Source: Prorocentrum cordatum (Eukaryota > Sar > Dinophyceae > Prorocentrales > Prorocentraceae). From it: a stretch of DNA of 64,000 nucleotides. The notes beneath the pieces are model-generated. The model was not told where the DNA came from. It searched no databases and was given only the letters and a program-made list of their open reading frames with translations. Positions 1 to 10,099 of this stretch are shown in pieces. How positions within the stretch are numbered: the stretch's first letter is position 1; each line of letters opens with the position of its first letter. The DNA lies in assembly GCA_963575745.1 (NCBI GenBank), contig CAUYUJ010001758.1:522560-586559 (forward strand), given 5' to 3'. Made by a program: the position numbers and the translations under genes.

Positions 1-1369
1 CGTGTCGGAAGGCCGGACGAGAAGCCACCTTCGGGCAAGCAGTGACGAGGCGTCTCGGCTTGCCTATGGCAGAGGAGGAAGAAAAAGGCACCCACACCGC
101 TACCCGTCGCCCCGTTTTCCCCCTCCTTGGGCCTCCTGGTGGGCCCTCGTCGCCACCGCTGGATTCGCCTCGAAGTCCTGGTCAGAACGCACCCCGGGAG
201 AGGTCCGGGGAGCAGAGATATGGGTACTTTTTGGTCTCCTCAGTCTTGGTTTGCCTATAGGCCCACCAAAGAATGTTCCAAGAACCTGATGTGATTTGCA
301 CGAATTGTTCCTAGAACATTCTCAACGATCCCAGATCCCCTCGAGTCGCGAAAAAACACGACGGGAGGTTTTTAGCTGTTTTCGGGCTCCAGGGGCCCTT
401 GCCTGCCCTCGGGACCGTCCAAGAACGATTCAGGATGAAGAACCCGTCCCGGGGAATGGGTCCAGACCTCTGGGGGTCGACGTTGCGAAAAGATCGCGAA
501 GTCGGGGTCTGGGATATGAGAGCGGTATGTTCAGGGGGATGCATCGGCCCCGGATCGCCCACTGATCGCCGATCTGGGATAATTTTGGGGCCCGGTTAGC
601 CCACTCCGGCCAGGAACGTGCGGTCTCGGCATCGGGGGCCTATGGCCGATCTATCGGCGAATTATCGCCGATTCCCGGTCGATGTTCCCCCCCCCCCCCC
701 TGTGCCAGTCACCCCCCTATCGTTGCCCCCTTCACACCTGCGGCGACGGCGGCTCTCCCGCCTGGCCCAGATCCGCTCAAAAAAATCTGCCCCTCGCGAG
801 GTTCGGGTAGGGGATCGACTACAGCATGGATTTACTCCCCAAACATGTCTTCCCCGCCGAACATACAAGAAACGCGTAGAATGTTCGTAGATCCACGGGA
901 CATTATGCGCATGTTTCGTAGATTTCGGCGGGGCAACTCATTCTGGGGTGGATGAATTCTGTAGTCGATACCCTACTCGAGAGGTGACTCCTGGCCCGCT
1001 TTCCAAGGCGGATCCTGTCGTGGCGGTGAGAAGCTCCCTGGATGCCCCAGGAGGACGGGGAACGCCAGGGAGGGCCGCTGTTGTATCTCGAGTGGCCCTC
1101 CTCCGAGAAGGCCCGCTCGACCAGGGCGACCTGGGCGACCACGGCGGCCGCGGCGCGCCAGCGCCGCCGTGGCTCCTCCACGCCGGGGGCACCAGCGCCT
1201 CGTGGCCCAGCGAGGCCCCGCCCAGCAGGCCCCCCGCTGGCCGGAGGCGAGCGCCCGGCGAGGCCGACGCGCTGCTGAGGCTCGGGTTGCCTCCCGGGTG
1301 GGGTCCGAGCAGCTGGGGGCGGAGGCTCGCGCCGCAGTCCACGGTGCATCGCCCGTGCGGCTCGATGTT
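1..1369. other. Non-coding stretch with a dispersed module
   Basis: No credible gene is seen on either strand; the open frames here lack recognisable domains. Positions about 85-250 carry a module (GGATTCGCCTCGAAGT, then a GGAGAGGTC segment) that recurs at about 3,110-3,250 and, partly, at about 15,770-15,830. A C homopolymer lies near 687-699. Confidence 0.6.
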
Positions 1370-1520
1370 CGAGGAGGAGGAGGAGGAGAAAGGAGGAGGA
1401 GGAGGAGGAGGAGGAGGAGGAGGAGAAGTAGGAGAAAGGAGGAGGAGGAGGAGGAGGAGGAGGAGGAGAAAGGAGGAGGAGAAAGGAAAAGGAGGAGGAG
1501 GAGGAGGAGGAGGAGGAGGA
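1370..1520. repeat. (GGA)n triplet array
   Basis: Nearly uninterrupted purine-only GGA/GAG repeats with a few AAA interruptions. All the long frames across it (Glu-, Arg- or Gly-rich on plus; Ser-, Leu- or Pro-rich on minus) are repeat read-throughs. Confidence 0.97.
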
Positions 1521-2068
1521 TCGGGCCAGACGAAAGTGGGGGATAGGGAAAGGAGGGTATACGAAATCTGCTGCGTGCAGCTTGTTTCGGCCCCGCCGCC
1601 GGGCACGTTTCTCGATACATGGCCGCCTCGGGCGCCGGGAGACGCCGGGGAAATCACCTACGTGAGCTGATTCTCAAACCACCCCTTTGCTATCCCCCCC
1701 TTTCGCCCGGCCCGAGATGTGAGGCTATGATGTTCCAACCTACCTTAGCCTTCATCAGCAGAAGGAATTTCGGGCACCAGGAAAGTGCCGAAGCTGGAGG
1801 GTTTCCACGTGTCGGGCCCTGGGAGGCGATCTTTGGCCGGCACCTCGCGTGTCGGGCAGGCACTGTCTCGCTATTTCTCGGGGCGCTCGAAGTTAGTTCT
1901 GGGATGTGGCCCTTGAGCACGATGGGAGCAGCGTGAACATGTAGGGCCCGATTCTCTCCGCGCCGATGGCGCCGACGGACGCGTCGAGGACGTCGCCGAT
2001 GTCTGTGCATCGGCGACGCGGCGCGAGCCTCGGGCCCCACGGGCTCGGGCCCCGCCTGGAAGACCTCT
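1521..2068. other. No gene seen
   Basis: GC-rich unique-looking sequence between a triplet array and a TIR element. No domain, splice pattern or RNA gene was recognised. Confidence 0.5.
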
Positions 2069-2258
2069 TGATGGGCCTGTTTTCCACCACCACCCCCATA
2101 AGTTGGAGGGGGGAAGGAGGAGAACGAGGAGGAGGAGGAGGACGACGACGACGAGGAGGAGGAGGAAAAGGAGGATGAGGAGGAGGTGGAGGAGGAGGAG
2201 GAGGAGGACCGACTCCCCCTTCAGCTTATGGTGGTGGTGGTGGAAAACAGGCCCATCA
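2069..2258. mobile_element. TIR element family 1, triplet-array interior
   Basis: The two ends are inverted copies of about 38 bp: TGATGGGCCTGTTTTCCACC at the left and its complement ending GGCCCATCA at the right. The element is flanked by the direct repeat CCTCT (2,064-2,068 and 2,259-2,263), a clean 5-bp target-site duplication. The interior is almost wholly a GGA/GAC triplet array. No coding capacity, so it is a MITE-like non-autonomous element; superfamily not assigned. Confidence 0.85.
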
Positions 2259-2403
2259 CCTCTGGAGGCGCAACCTGGCGCGCCTGGAGCGCCTGGAGCG
2301 CCTGGGGCTGTAGCTCGCCCAGCGCGCAGCCGCGCCCCGCGCGTGCTGCCCGCGGGCCCCCCCCTGAGATCCAGACGCTGCCAGGGTTGCCACGCCGGGC
2401 GCC

Positions 2404-2454
2404 CCCTCCTCCTCCTCCTCCTCCTCCTCCTCCTCCTCCTCCTCCTCCTCCTCC
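2404..2454. repeat. (CCT)n triplet array
   Basis: About 17 CCT units on the plus strand. Confidence 0.97.
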
Positions 2455-2529
2455 CTTCGCCGGGCTGCGGGCCCCGGGTCCCGCACCCCGCGGGGGGCAA
2501 CGGCAGGAAAGGGACAATTAGGCATACGG

Positions 2530-2690
2530 GGGGATGCATCGACCTCGCAGGGCTGGTGCATCGACGATGCATCGTCGAGATCAGGGCGGTGCATCGCTGG
2601 GGTGTATAGAGAAGTGGACGATACATGGGGCGGTCTGCATCGAAGATGCATCGACGATACATGGGCGATGTATCGGCCATTCGGGGTCGA
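2530..2690. repeat. ATCGACGATGCATCG minisatellite
   Basis: Degenerate palindrome-rich repeats built on GCATCGACGATGCATCG-type units. The same vocabulary fills the interior of the long-TIR elements at 12,968-13,157 and 63,106-63,345, so this may be a decayed relative. Confidence 0.7.
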
Positions 2691-3255
2691 TGAATCCCCC
2701 CTGTGCCTATCCCTCCCTATCGTTGCCCCTCAGACCAGCACCCAGCTCATCCGCGACCAGAGTTGTTCGGTAACGGATTTAGGGGGCGCCGAGTTTTGGT
2801 CGCGACCGGAGGGGGTCGAATTGCGGTAGCGAAGAGACGGCGCATCGGTGTCCAAGCGAGGGTTTCGAGGCCGTTGGCGGGTGGCTCGTTACGGAAATTC
2901 GCGAGCTGAGGTCGAATTTTGGTCGCGATTTGTGCGTCCAGAGCATTACCGAACATGTTAGGTACCTGGTGATCTGGGTTGCGGGCCCCGGGACCAGCAA
3001 GGACCGATCCGGATCGAAAAACGGCGCAGACAGGGAGGGTGTAGGGCTCCCGTGGCGATTTTTCGCGACGTTGCAATGTTTTTGCAACGTCGGATCTCAG
3101 GGGAGGTAAAGGTGCCGATACCGCTGCCCTGCCCGTCGTTTTCGCCTTTCTGGGCCTCCAGGCTCGTCGCCACGGCTGGATTCGCCTCGAAGTTCTGGTC
3201 GGGGCGTACCCTTGGAGAGGTCGGGGGAGTGGCGGAATCGGTGTCTTTTCGATTT
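2691..3255. other. Non-coding; second copy of dispersed module
   Basis: Positions about 3,110-3,250 repeat the module of about 85-250 (GGATTCGCCTCGAAGT followed by GGAGAGGTC). No gene recognised. Confidence 0.6.
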
Positions 3256-3428
3256 CGCGTAAGAGTGAACCTTCGCTGGAGTGACCTCTGGTGCGGACTC
3301 ATCGGGGTCCCCCCAACCGCTGAGCGCGATGCGCTGGCGGCTGCTCGCACGCTGGGATTCGGCCACCTTGCGCCCCGTGAGTCCGCGTACCAAACGTCGC
3401 TCCAGCATGGGGCCACTCTCTTGCGTGC
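3256..3428. mobile_element. TIR element family 2, copy 1
   Basis: Left end CGCGTAAGAGTGAACC and onward matches the complement of the right end (CACTCTCTTGCGTG) over roughly 40 bp with mismatches. It is homologous along its length to the copy at 4,193-4,357 and to the interrupted copy at 13,614-14,143. No convincing target-site duplication was found. Confidence 0.75.
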
Positions 3429-4192
3429 AGCTGATCTTTGGGTTCCCGCACGATCGGCACCCGTGTTCACCTTCCCTGTCCTGGCCTCGCCCCTCTTGCT
3501 CCTCGTTGTCTCTCGTGGGCGGAAGCATGCACCCATCAGGAATCTTGCAGAAAAGAGTGTCAACTTGCATGGACTGCAGATTCCTTGCAAGAGTACCAAG
3601 AATCTGGACCAGAACCTGGGCGCTTCCTCGGCGCCCCCTGTCTTCGAAGAAAAAATCGTAGATCTGGACCTGGACACTGCTGTCTAAGAAAACGCTTCGA
3701 ACGAAGCCCATGTGCTTGGCGTAAATTCTTTTTAACTCTAAGCAGGGATGTATCCGTATCCGTGCCCACGCGGGTCGGACACCTGGGCCTCGACTCTGCG
3801 GATACGGGGCGCTTTTGTCGCGGATGCCCCGCGCGCGGAACGTATCCGTGCGACCGCGCATCTGCGGGATCGCGCCCCAGAGTCTGGACCGCGAGTGCGC
3901 GGATATGGACACGCTCGCCGCTCGGGACTTCCTCCTCCCCCTCGCTCATCCTCCCGGCCACGTCTCGCGCTGCTGCTCCCCTGGCCACGTCTCACGCTGC
4001 TGACCCTTCTGCCCCTCCCTGCCTGTGCCCGCCGCCCTCGGGGCCCGCCCTGTGCGGCGGAGCTCCCGCGCGCCGCTGGACCCATCGGCAGACAGGGAGC
4101 ACGGCCGTGCCCCGGCGCGGGCGAGGCCGCGCGCGCCGTGCCGAGCTGACGACGGCCGGGATCGGCACCGACGGTTCCTTCTGTCGGCTGCG
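3429..4192. other. No gene seen
   Basis: GC-rich sequence with overlapping open frames on both strands but no recognisable protein family, splice pattern or RNA. A GCGGATACGGGGCGC-like stretch near 3,790-3,860 recurs loosely within the segment. Confidence 0.45.
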
Positions 4193-4357
4193 CGCAAGAG
4201 TGACCCTTCGCCGGAGTGACCTGTGGTGCGGGCTCCTCGGGCTCCCCCCGATCGCGGGCGCGATGCGATGCAAGCGGCCCGCGCCCTTAGGTTTGGCTCC
4301 CTCGCGCCCCCAGAAGCTGCGCACCAAAGGTCACTCTGACCCAGGGTCGCTCTTACG
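4193..4357. mobile_element. TIR element family 2, copy 2
   Basis: The best-preserved copy of the family. Ends are inverted repeats of about 39 bp: left CGCAAGAGTGACCCTTCGCC, right ending GGGTCGCTCTTACG. Length about 165 bp, non-coding. Confidence 0.85.
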
Positions 4358-4768
4358 TCTAGCCCACTCCGTTGTCTTGGTCATGGTCTCCGTGTCCTTC
4401 CCCTCCATGATCTGCAGGATGTCGGGTGGGGATTCCCGCTCGAGCGGGGGCCCCCCCAGGACGCCAGCGGAGGACGCTCGAACGGATATGTGGTAGTGCG
4501 TCCCCGTGCAGGTTCCGGGGTTGGCCGTGCTCGTCCGTGGAGCTTTTTTAGGGCAGCCTGGGCCCCCCCTGCCCCGTAGAGGAGCTGCGTGGTCACGGGC
4601 TGCCTCGGCCTCCCCAGCCCCGAGACTCGGACGTCGCAAGTCTTTCGCGCCAGGCGTCTTCGCCCGGCTGCGAGAATGCGATCGGCCCAGCTTCGCCCGG
4701 CTTCGCCCCGCCGGGGGCCTTGACGGATCGATCAGGCCCCAGAACGGGTGTGTTCGTTGCGGGGAGTG
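4358..4768. other. No gene seen
   Basis: Unique-looking GC-rich sequence between two TIR elements; nothing recognised. Confidence 0.45.
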
Positions 4769-4979
4769 CCGGGTTGGCCCAGAAGGGAGTCCAGCGACAA
4801 GGGGGTGGTGCAATAGATTTGGTGCAATATATTTGTGGGGTTGCAATACATTTGGGGCGTGCAATACATTACTTGCAGTACAATGCAAAACAATTCTCTG
4901 GCGCAATACATTTGCAATACAATTGCCCCAAATCTATTGCACCACCCCCTTTCAGCTGGACCCCCTTTCGGGTCACCGG
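4769..4979. mobile_element. TIR element family 3, AT-rich interior
   Basis: Inverted ends of about 50 bp. The innermost part, GGGGGTGGTGCAATAGATTT at 4,801-4,820, is matched exactly by the complement at the right; the outer part shares GGGTCCAGC-type sequence with mismatches. The interior (about 4,823-4,927) is unusually AT-rich for this window and is made of repeated GCAATACATTTG-like 12-mers. No coding capacity. Outer limits are accurate to a few bases. Confidence 0.85.
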
Positions 4980-5089
4980 AAGAGTGGTGGCGTAAAGGGG
5001 GGACGGAAACAAGAACAAATCAAAGGATCGATGAGGCCTAGAAATAGCGCCCACCGAGCGGAGAATGCGCGCTCCGGCTGCCAGGTCGA

Positions 5090-5218
5090 TAGGGATATAG
5101 GGCCATAGGGCTATAAGGCTATGAGGCCATAGGGAAGGGATATATAGAGCTATAGGGTTATTGGGCTATTGGGCTATGAGGTTATTGGGCTATGGGGCTA
5201 TAGGGCTATAACGCTAAG
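5090..5218. repeat. GGGCTATA-type short tandem repeats
   Basis: Diverged 8-10 bp units (GGGCTATAG, GGGCTATTG, GAGGCTATG) in tandem, ending directly at the target duplication of the next element. Confidence 0.85.
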
Positions 5219-5226
5219 AAGCACCC

Positions 5227-5393
5227 TGGCTCAGGAGGGAAAAAACACACAGACACAATTCATCGGCGATTCCCAGAACATATGGGACAATGTGGGAAGT
5301 GGGGGGGAAGACAACAACCCAGAAGATATGAGAAAATAGGGGGAAGCTTTTTGTTTGTGTGCATCTATTTGTGTGTCTCAGGGCCCCTTCACT
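5227..5393. mobile_element. Dispersed element family 4, copy 1
   Basis: Begins TGGCTCAGGAGGG, then AAAAAACACACAGACAC. The right end carries the complementary theme (TTGTGTGTCTCAGGGCC), giving weak inverted ends. Flanked by AGCACCC at 5,220-5,226 and 5,394-5,400, a likely 7-bp target duplication. Homologous throughout to 13,974-14,132. Confidence 0.8.
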
Positions 5394-5454
5394 AGCACCC
5401 GGGCACCAGGGCACCCGGGCACCCGGGCACCCGCGCAGATTGGGCGTTGCGTAA

Positions 5455-5599
5455 TGGAGGGGTCATAAATGGGGGGGTGTCGCGGGTGGTCCGAAAAGGT
5501 ACCCAAACGGTACCTAAACGAGCCCCCTGGGGCTCCGGAGGGGCCCGAAAGGGGCACGAAAGGGGACCGTTTCTGACCCCCCCATTTATGACCCCCCCA
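5455..5599. mobile_element. TIR element family 5
   Basis: A 24-bp inverted repeat with one mismatch: TGGAGGGGTCATAAATGG plus further Gs at the left, mirrored at the right. Length 145 bp with a short interior (GGTACC, GGGGCTCC). TAA lies next to both ends but offset by one base, so no firm target duplication is called. Confidence 0.85.
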
Positions 5600-5723
5600 C
5601 TAAGCCACGCCCAAGCAGAAGGTGGCGCGCGGGCGCCCTCGAGCTTCCGGTGCAGCGCTCCGCGCACGGCGGCCTGCGCAGGCCACCGCGCAAGGCCGCC
5701 GCGCCGCCTCGCGCCGGGCCCGC

Positions 5724-6015
5724 TCCTCCTCGTCGCTCCGCTCCTCCTCCTCCTCCTGCTCCTCCTGCTCCTCCTCCTCCTCCTGCTCCTCCTGCTCCTC
5801 CTCCTCCTCCTGCTCCTCCTCCTGCTCCTCCTGCTCCTCCTGCTCCTCCTGCTCCTCCTGCTCCTCCTCCTCCTCCTGCTCATCCTGCTCCTCCTGCTCC
5901 TCCTCCGTTTTTTTTGTATCTTGCGCAGGCTGCCGAGCGCTCCAGGCGCTCGTAGCGTCAACCTCCTCCTCCTCCTCCTCCTCCTCCTCCTCCTCCTCCT
6001 CCTCCTCCTCCTCGG
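5724..6015. repeat. (CTC/CTG)n triplet arrays
   Basis: Two CTC arrays with many CTG interruptions (5,724-5,905 and 5,958-6,015), separated by a short unique segment. Confidence 0.95.
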
Positions 6016-6049
6016 GGGCGGCGTCTGTTTCCGCCGGGGGAGCTTTTTT

Positions 6050-6420
6050 TTAAGTCGGGCCTGCCCCCCCGACAGGAAGCACGTTCAGAAACAGTCAAAA
6101 CGTAGCCTGGGCGCGCTTTTTTGACCATTCTCGACTATTCTTTCGGGGGAGCGTAAGACCCGGGTTTGCCAGGACTCGGGTTCGCCATCGTTTTTTGACG
6201 ACCGCGCCTCGGATTTTGACGAGGAGGAGTTTCGTGGGATGTCTGCAGCGGGAGGCCTCGTCAAAATGCAGGCTCGGCCTCGTCATTTTTTTGACGACCT
6301 CGTCGGGGATTCCCGAGTCCCCTGTACCCAGGTCTTACGTCCCCCTGATTCTTGAGCACGTGTCGACTAGTTTTCGTTTTTCGTCCAAACTCCGCCCTGA
6401 AGGAGGACACGCCCGACCTA
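6050..6420. mobile_element. TIR element family 6, copy 1 (diverged)
   Basis: Left end TTAAGTCGGGCCTGCCC; the right end reads, in complement, GTAGGTCGGGCGTGTCC. This is the same terminal signature as the copies at 8,117-8,272 and about 29,346-29,489, but the element is longer (about 370 bp) and no target duplication is visible. Confidence 0.65.
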
Positions 6421-6731
6421 CGGTAGGTTTGCGTCGTTTCGACCAGCGGCGACCCCAGCGCGGGCGTTCAAGGTTGAACGCCGCCGGCGACCCAGAATCG
6501 ATCGATGTTGAACGATCGGACGTTGCGGCAGCGGCCGATCGTTCAAGGTTGAACGATCCCTGCGGTGTCAATAACCAACGCTGGGGTCGGCACGACACGA
6601 ACCTGCCGTAAGCGGAGCTGCTCCCCCCTCGCTGCCCCCGTCCGGCCTCCGCGGGGCCTCTTTGCCAGCCTCCGCGCGAGAGGGGCGAGAGGCGAGCCGC
6701 CCCGGCCCCGGAGGACGAGGAGGCTCTTTTT
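6421..6731. other. No gene seen
   Basis: Contains repeated GTTCAAGGTTGAACG-type palindromes near 6,465-6,560 (GTTGAACGATC, GTTCAAGGTTGAAC). No coding signal. Confidence 0.5.
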
Positions 6732-7135
<404 letters not shown>

Positions 7136-7624
7136 CCACCCTCTGCGGAGCGACACGGCACAGGAGGGCAGCGGGCCCATGGCCAGCCCCGCGGGCGCGT
7201 GGTGGCCGCGGCCGCCGCGGGCCGTCCATCCCCGGGGGCGGTGCGTGCGGCGGGCATTCCCCGAGAGCCGCGGCGCTATATCGGGGGCGGCAACGAGGGG
7301 GGTGATGACTAGGGGGGGGGTTGATATCATGGCGTGGGCCATGGTATCTCCCCAGGTTTCATGGCGCCTCTTCTTATTTCAGTACGTCCCTGGCCCCCCC
7401 CGCAGGGCCGCGCACATGCCGCCGGTCATGATTTGCACCCCCTCCCTCTTGGACACCCCCCTCTTGGCCGCTCCCGACCATAGCGAGCAGACGGCGGCGG
7501 CGGTGGTGGCGCCGAGGGGCGTCGGCGGCGGCGGCGAAGGCGACGACGAGGGGCGGCGATGCTGATGACGATGGCGGCATCGGCGGCGCCAGAGGATGTC
7601 ACGCCAGTCGCGACGGAGGGCGAT
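7136..7624. other. No gene seen
   Basis: GC-rich flank of two triplet arrays. No domain recognised on either strand. Confidence 0.5.
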
Positions 7625-8058
7625 TGCGACAAGGGCGACGACGACGAGGACAAGGACTACGACGACGAGGGGGAGGATTAGGAGGAGGAGCATGAGGAGG
7701 AGGAGGTGGAGCAGGAGGAGAGAAACTAGATGGAGGTCGTCCGTTCCCGCACGTGGAGATGGTGTCGGCGTGCGTTGTGTAGGGACGAGGGAGACGGGGA
7801 GGGACGATCGAGGCTGGAGGAGGAGGCAGCCGAGGCGGACGAGAAGGAGAAGGAGGAGCAAAAAGAGGAGGACAAGGAGGAGGAGGAGGAGGAGGAGGAA
7901 GAGGGAGGACTGGGCAAGGCGGGGCAATGGAGGGGCAGGGGGAAGAGGAAGAGGAGGGAGAGGAGGAGGAGGGGGAGGGAGGAGGAGGAGGAGGAGGAGG
8001 AGGAGGAGGAGGAGGAGGAGGAGGAGGAGGAGGAGGAGGAGGAGGAGGAGGAGCAGCA
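7625..8058. repeat. (GAC/GAG)n triplet arrays
   Basis: GAC-rich then GAG-rich repeats with unique interruptions (about 7,730-7,810), ending in a pure GGA run at about 7,978-8,052. Confidence 0.95.
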
Positions 8059-8116
8059 GGCCATTGCAAACCCCAGACTCATCAACGATGTTGCAAATCA
8101 AACCTCCCCCCAAGCG

Positions 8117-8272
8117 TTAAGTCGGGCCTGTCCCTCTACAGGGGGAAATTCAAAATAGTAAAAAAATAGTTGGGGACGATTTGTTTAGTATGGTTTGACC
8201 ATTTGGGGGCATTCTTGGGGTATTTACATTTTTCGCCCAAAATCCCCCTGTAGGGGGACAGGCCCGATTTAA
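8117..8272. mobile_element. TIR element family 6, copy 2
   Basis: Clean MITE-like element of 156 bp. The inverted ends are about 30 bp with two mismatches: TTAAGTCGGGCCTGTCCC at the left, complement TTAAATCGGGCCTGTCCC at the right. CCCAAGCG (8,109-8,116) and CCCAAGCT (8,273-8,280) form an 8-bp target duplication with one difference. The interior shares CAAAATAGT and GACGATTT with the copy at about 29,346. Confidence 0.9.
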
Positions 8273-8280
8273 CCCAAGCT

Positions 8281-9279
8281 CCCCTTTTATAGGCCCCTGC
8301 GGAGATTCAGTTTCGCTGAAGGAAAAGCCTCGTTGGAAAGCAACCGCTCGAACATCCTGAGCTTTGCCAGAACACTGCCGGGACTTCAACACCGCGAATC
8401 AACGTAACTGCTGCGCCCTGAGAATCCGACATCCTGCCAAGACACCATTTCTGGGACGTGAACAATGAGAATCATGGAAACTGCTGTAAACTCTCGAAAC
8501 GAGTGTGCGCGGTGCTAAGGCGAGAGGCACATTGTGAAGATGAACCGGTTTCCATCCACGACATTGATTCCAGTTGTTATGGCGAATGTGCGCGGCGCGA
8601 AGGCGAGAACCACAGTGGGAAAAGGAACTACCCTCCATCCGTGAAGTGCTTGCGATGTTCTGTGTGCGGCGCTAGGGCGAGAGCCCCACATTTCGGAAAC
8701 GACCCGCCCTCATTCGTGAGACGGGTGTGCGTGGCGCCAGCGCCAGGGCGAGAGCCACATTTCGAAAACGGCCTGCCTTCAATCCGCCAAGCTCTTGCAA
8801 ATTGGTGACGTTTCGCGTATCCCCACACCTTCTGTTCCTGGTTGCCGGTCTCCCCGACGACCTGCAGCTCCCGACACGTTGCTTACGTGCACCCTGGCAG
8901 TACTGGCATTCAGCTTCAGCCAGTCCCTTCCACTCGCTGGTTCGCTGCCGAGGTGCTGCGTGAGGCTCCGCCCCGCCGCTTTATGGGTGGCTGCGCCCCG
9001 TCGCTTTAGGTTAATTCGTCGTTGCGTGCCCCGCTTCTACTGGACCCGCCTTTTGGCGCGCTCGCCTGCGGCCGCTGACAAAAAAGGTATCCCCACACCT
9101 TGACTTTCGCCATACGACCTGTTTGGACGGCGCGCAGCTGCTTGCGTCGCTCGCGAGCAAAAGACGTATCCCCACACCAGTCCAGCCAGAATCTATGCCC
9201 AGGAGAGCTGAGATGATCAGGGAAGTGTAGGAGCAAGAGAGAAGGCAGCTGTTATCTTGCAAAGGGGAGAGGGGGGAGG
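8281..9279. repeat. Diverged 85-100 bp tandem units
   Basis: About 8,340-8,470 repeats an AACACTG...GGGACTTCAAC...GAATCAACGT motif that recurs at 61,990-62,190. About 8,500-8,800 has four diverged units centred on GTGTGCGGCGCTAGGGCGAGA. The phrase GTATCCCCACACC occurs three times (about 8,817, 9,088 and 9,165). No gene. Confidence 0.7.
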
Positions 9280-9375
9280 AGGATGGAGGATGACATGGAG
9301 GAGAAGGAGGAGGAAGAGGGAGAACGGCAGGGAATTGGTATTTGAGGAGGAGGAGGAGGAAGAGGAGGCGGAGGA
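9280..9375. repeat. (GAG)n triplet array
   Basis: GAG/GGA repeats with AAG interruptions. Confidence 0.9.
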
Positions 9376-9389
9376 GGTCGAGCAGAAGG

Positions 9390-9990
9390 CCAGAGGCCTC
9401 TTGGATGCCTCTCGGAGTCTCTTGGGATGTCTCTGGCGGACGTACTGGGAGGCATCTTGGGGGCCGCTTGGGGGCCTCTTGGAGGCCTCCTGAGGGCTTG
9501 TTGGGGCTCTCTTGCGGCTCTTTCGGGGCTCTCTTGGGAGTCTTGGAGGCCCTCTTGAGGCCATCTTGGAGGAGGTCGCTCAAAGAATGTGGGAGCTTCA
9601 ATTCGCACTGCCCCTCTGAAGCTCCCAAAGTCGCCTCTTGGAACCCCCATTGGGGCGTTCTTGGGGCGCTCTTGGTCGCGTTTGGGGCCTTTTCGGGCCC
9701 TCGTTTGGGCCATCTTGGATCCATATTGACGTTTCTGTAAGCCATCAGAAGCGAAAAGGCGAGAACGCACAACACATGTACGTTCCTTAGTTTCGGGTGG
9801 ATTTGGGCATCTTGGGTGCTCCCCTTGAGATGCTCCGAGGCCATTCGGAAACGTCTTGGGGCGGTCGTAGAGCCTCCTGGATCACTTTGGAAGTTATCTT
9901 GATCTATAGTGGGCCTTCTTGGAAGCCATCTTGGGCTCTCTAAGGCTCTCTTGGAACCGTCTTGGGTCATCTTTGACGCTCCACTGGGTC
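9390..9990. repeat. Diverged CTTGGGGCC-type repeats
   Basis: A long series of degenerate 20-35 bp units rich in CTCTTGGGG and CTTGGAGGCC. Similar sequence occurs at 36,590-37,060 and, with CAAGACGGCCCC units, at 49,140-49,420. No coding signal. Confidence 0.65.
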
Positions 9991-10099
9991 ACGGGGTGCC
10001 CTGTCCAGGTCCAAGGGGATGAGGTTAGGGGGAGGGGTCAAGACAACCTCCTGGATAGCAAGCCGCCTAGCTAACTCCCACCCGTCCTCCCAGCACATA

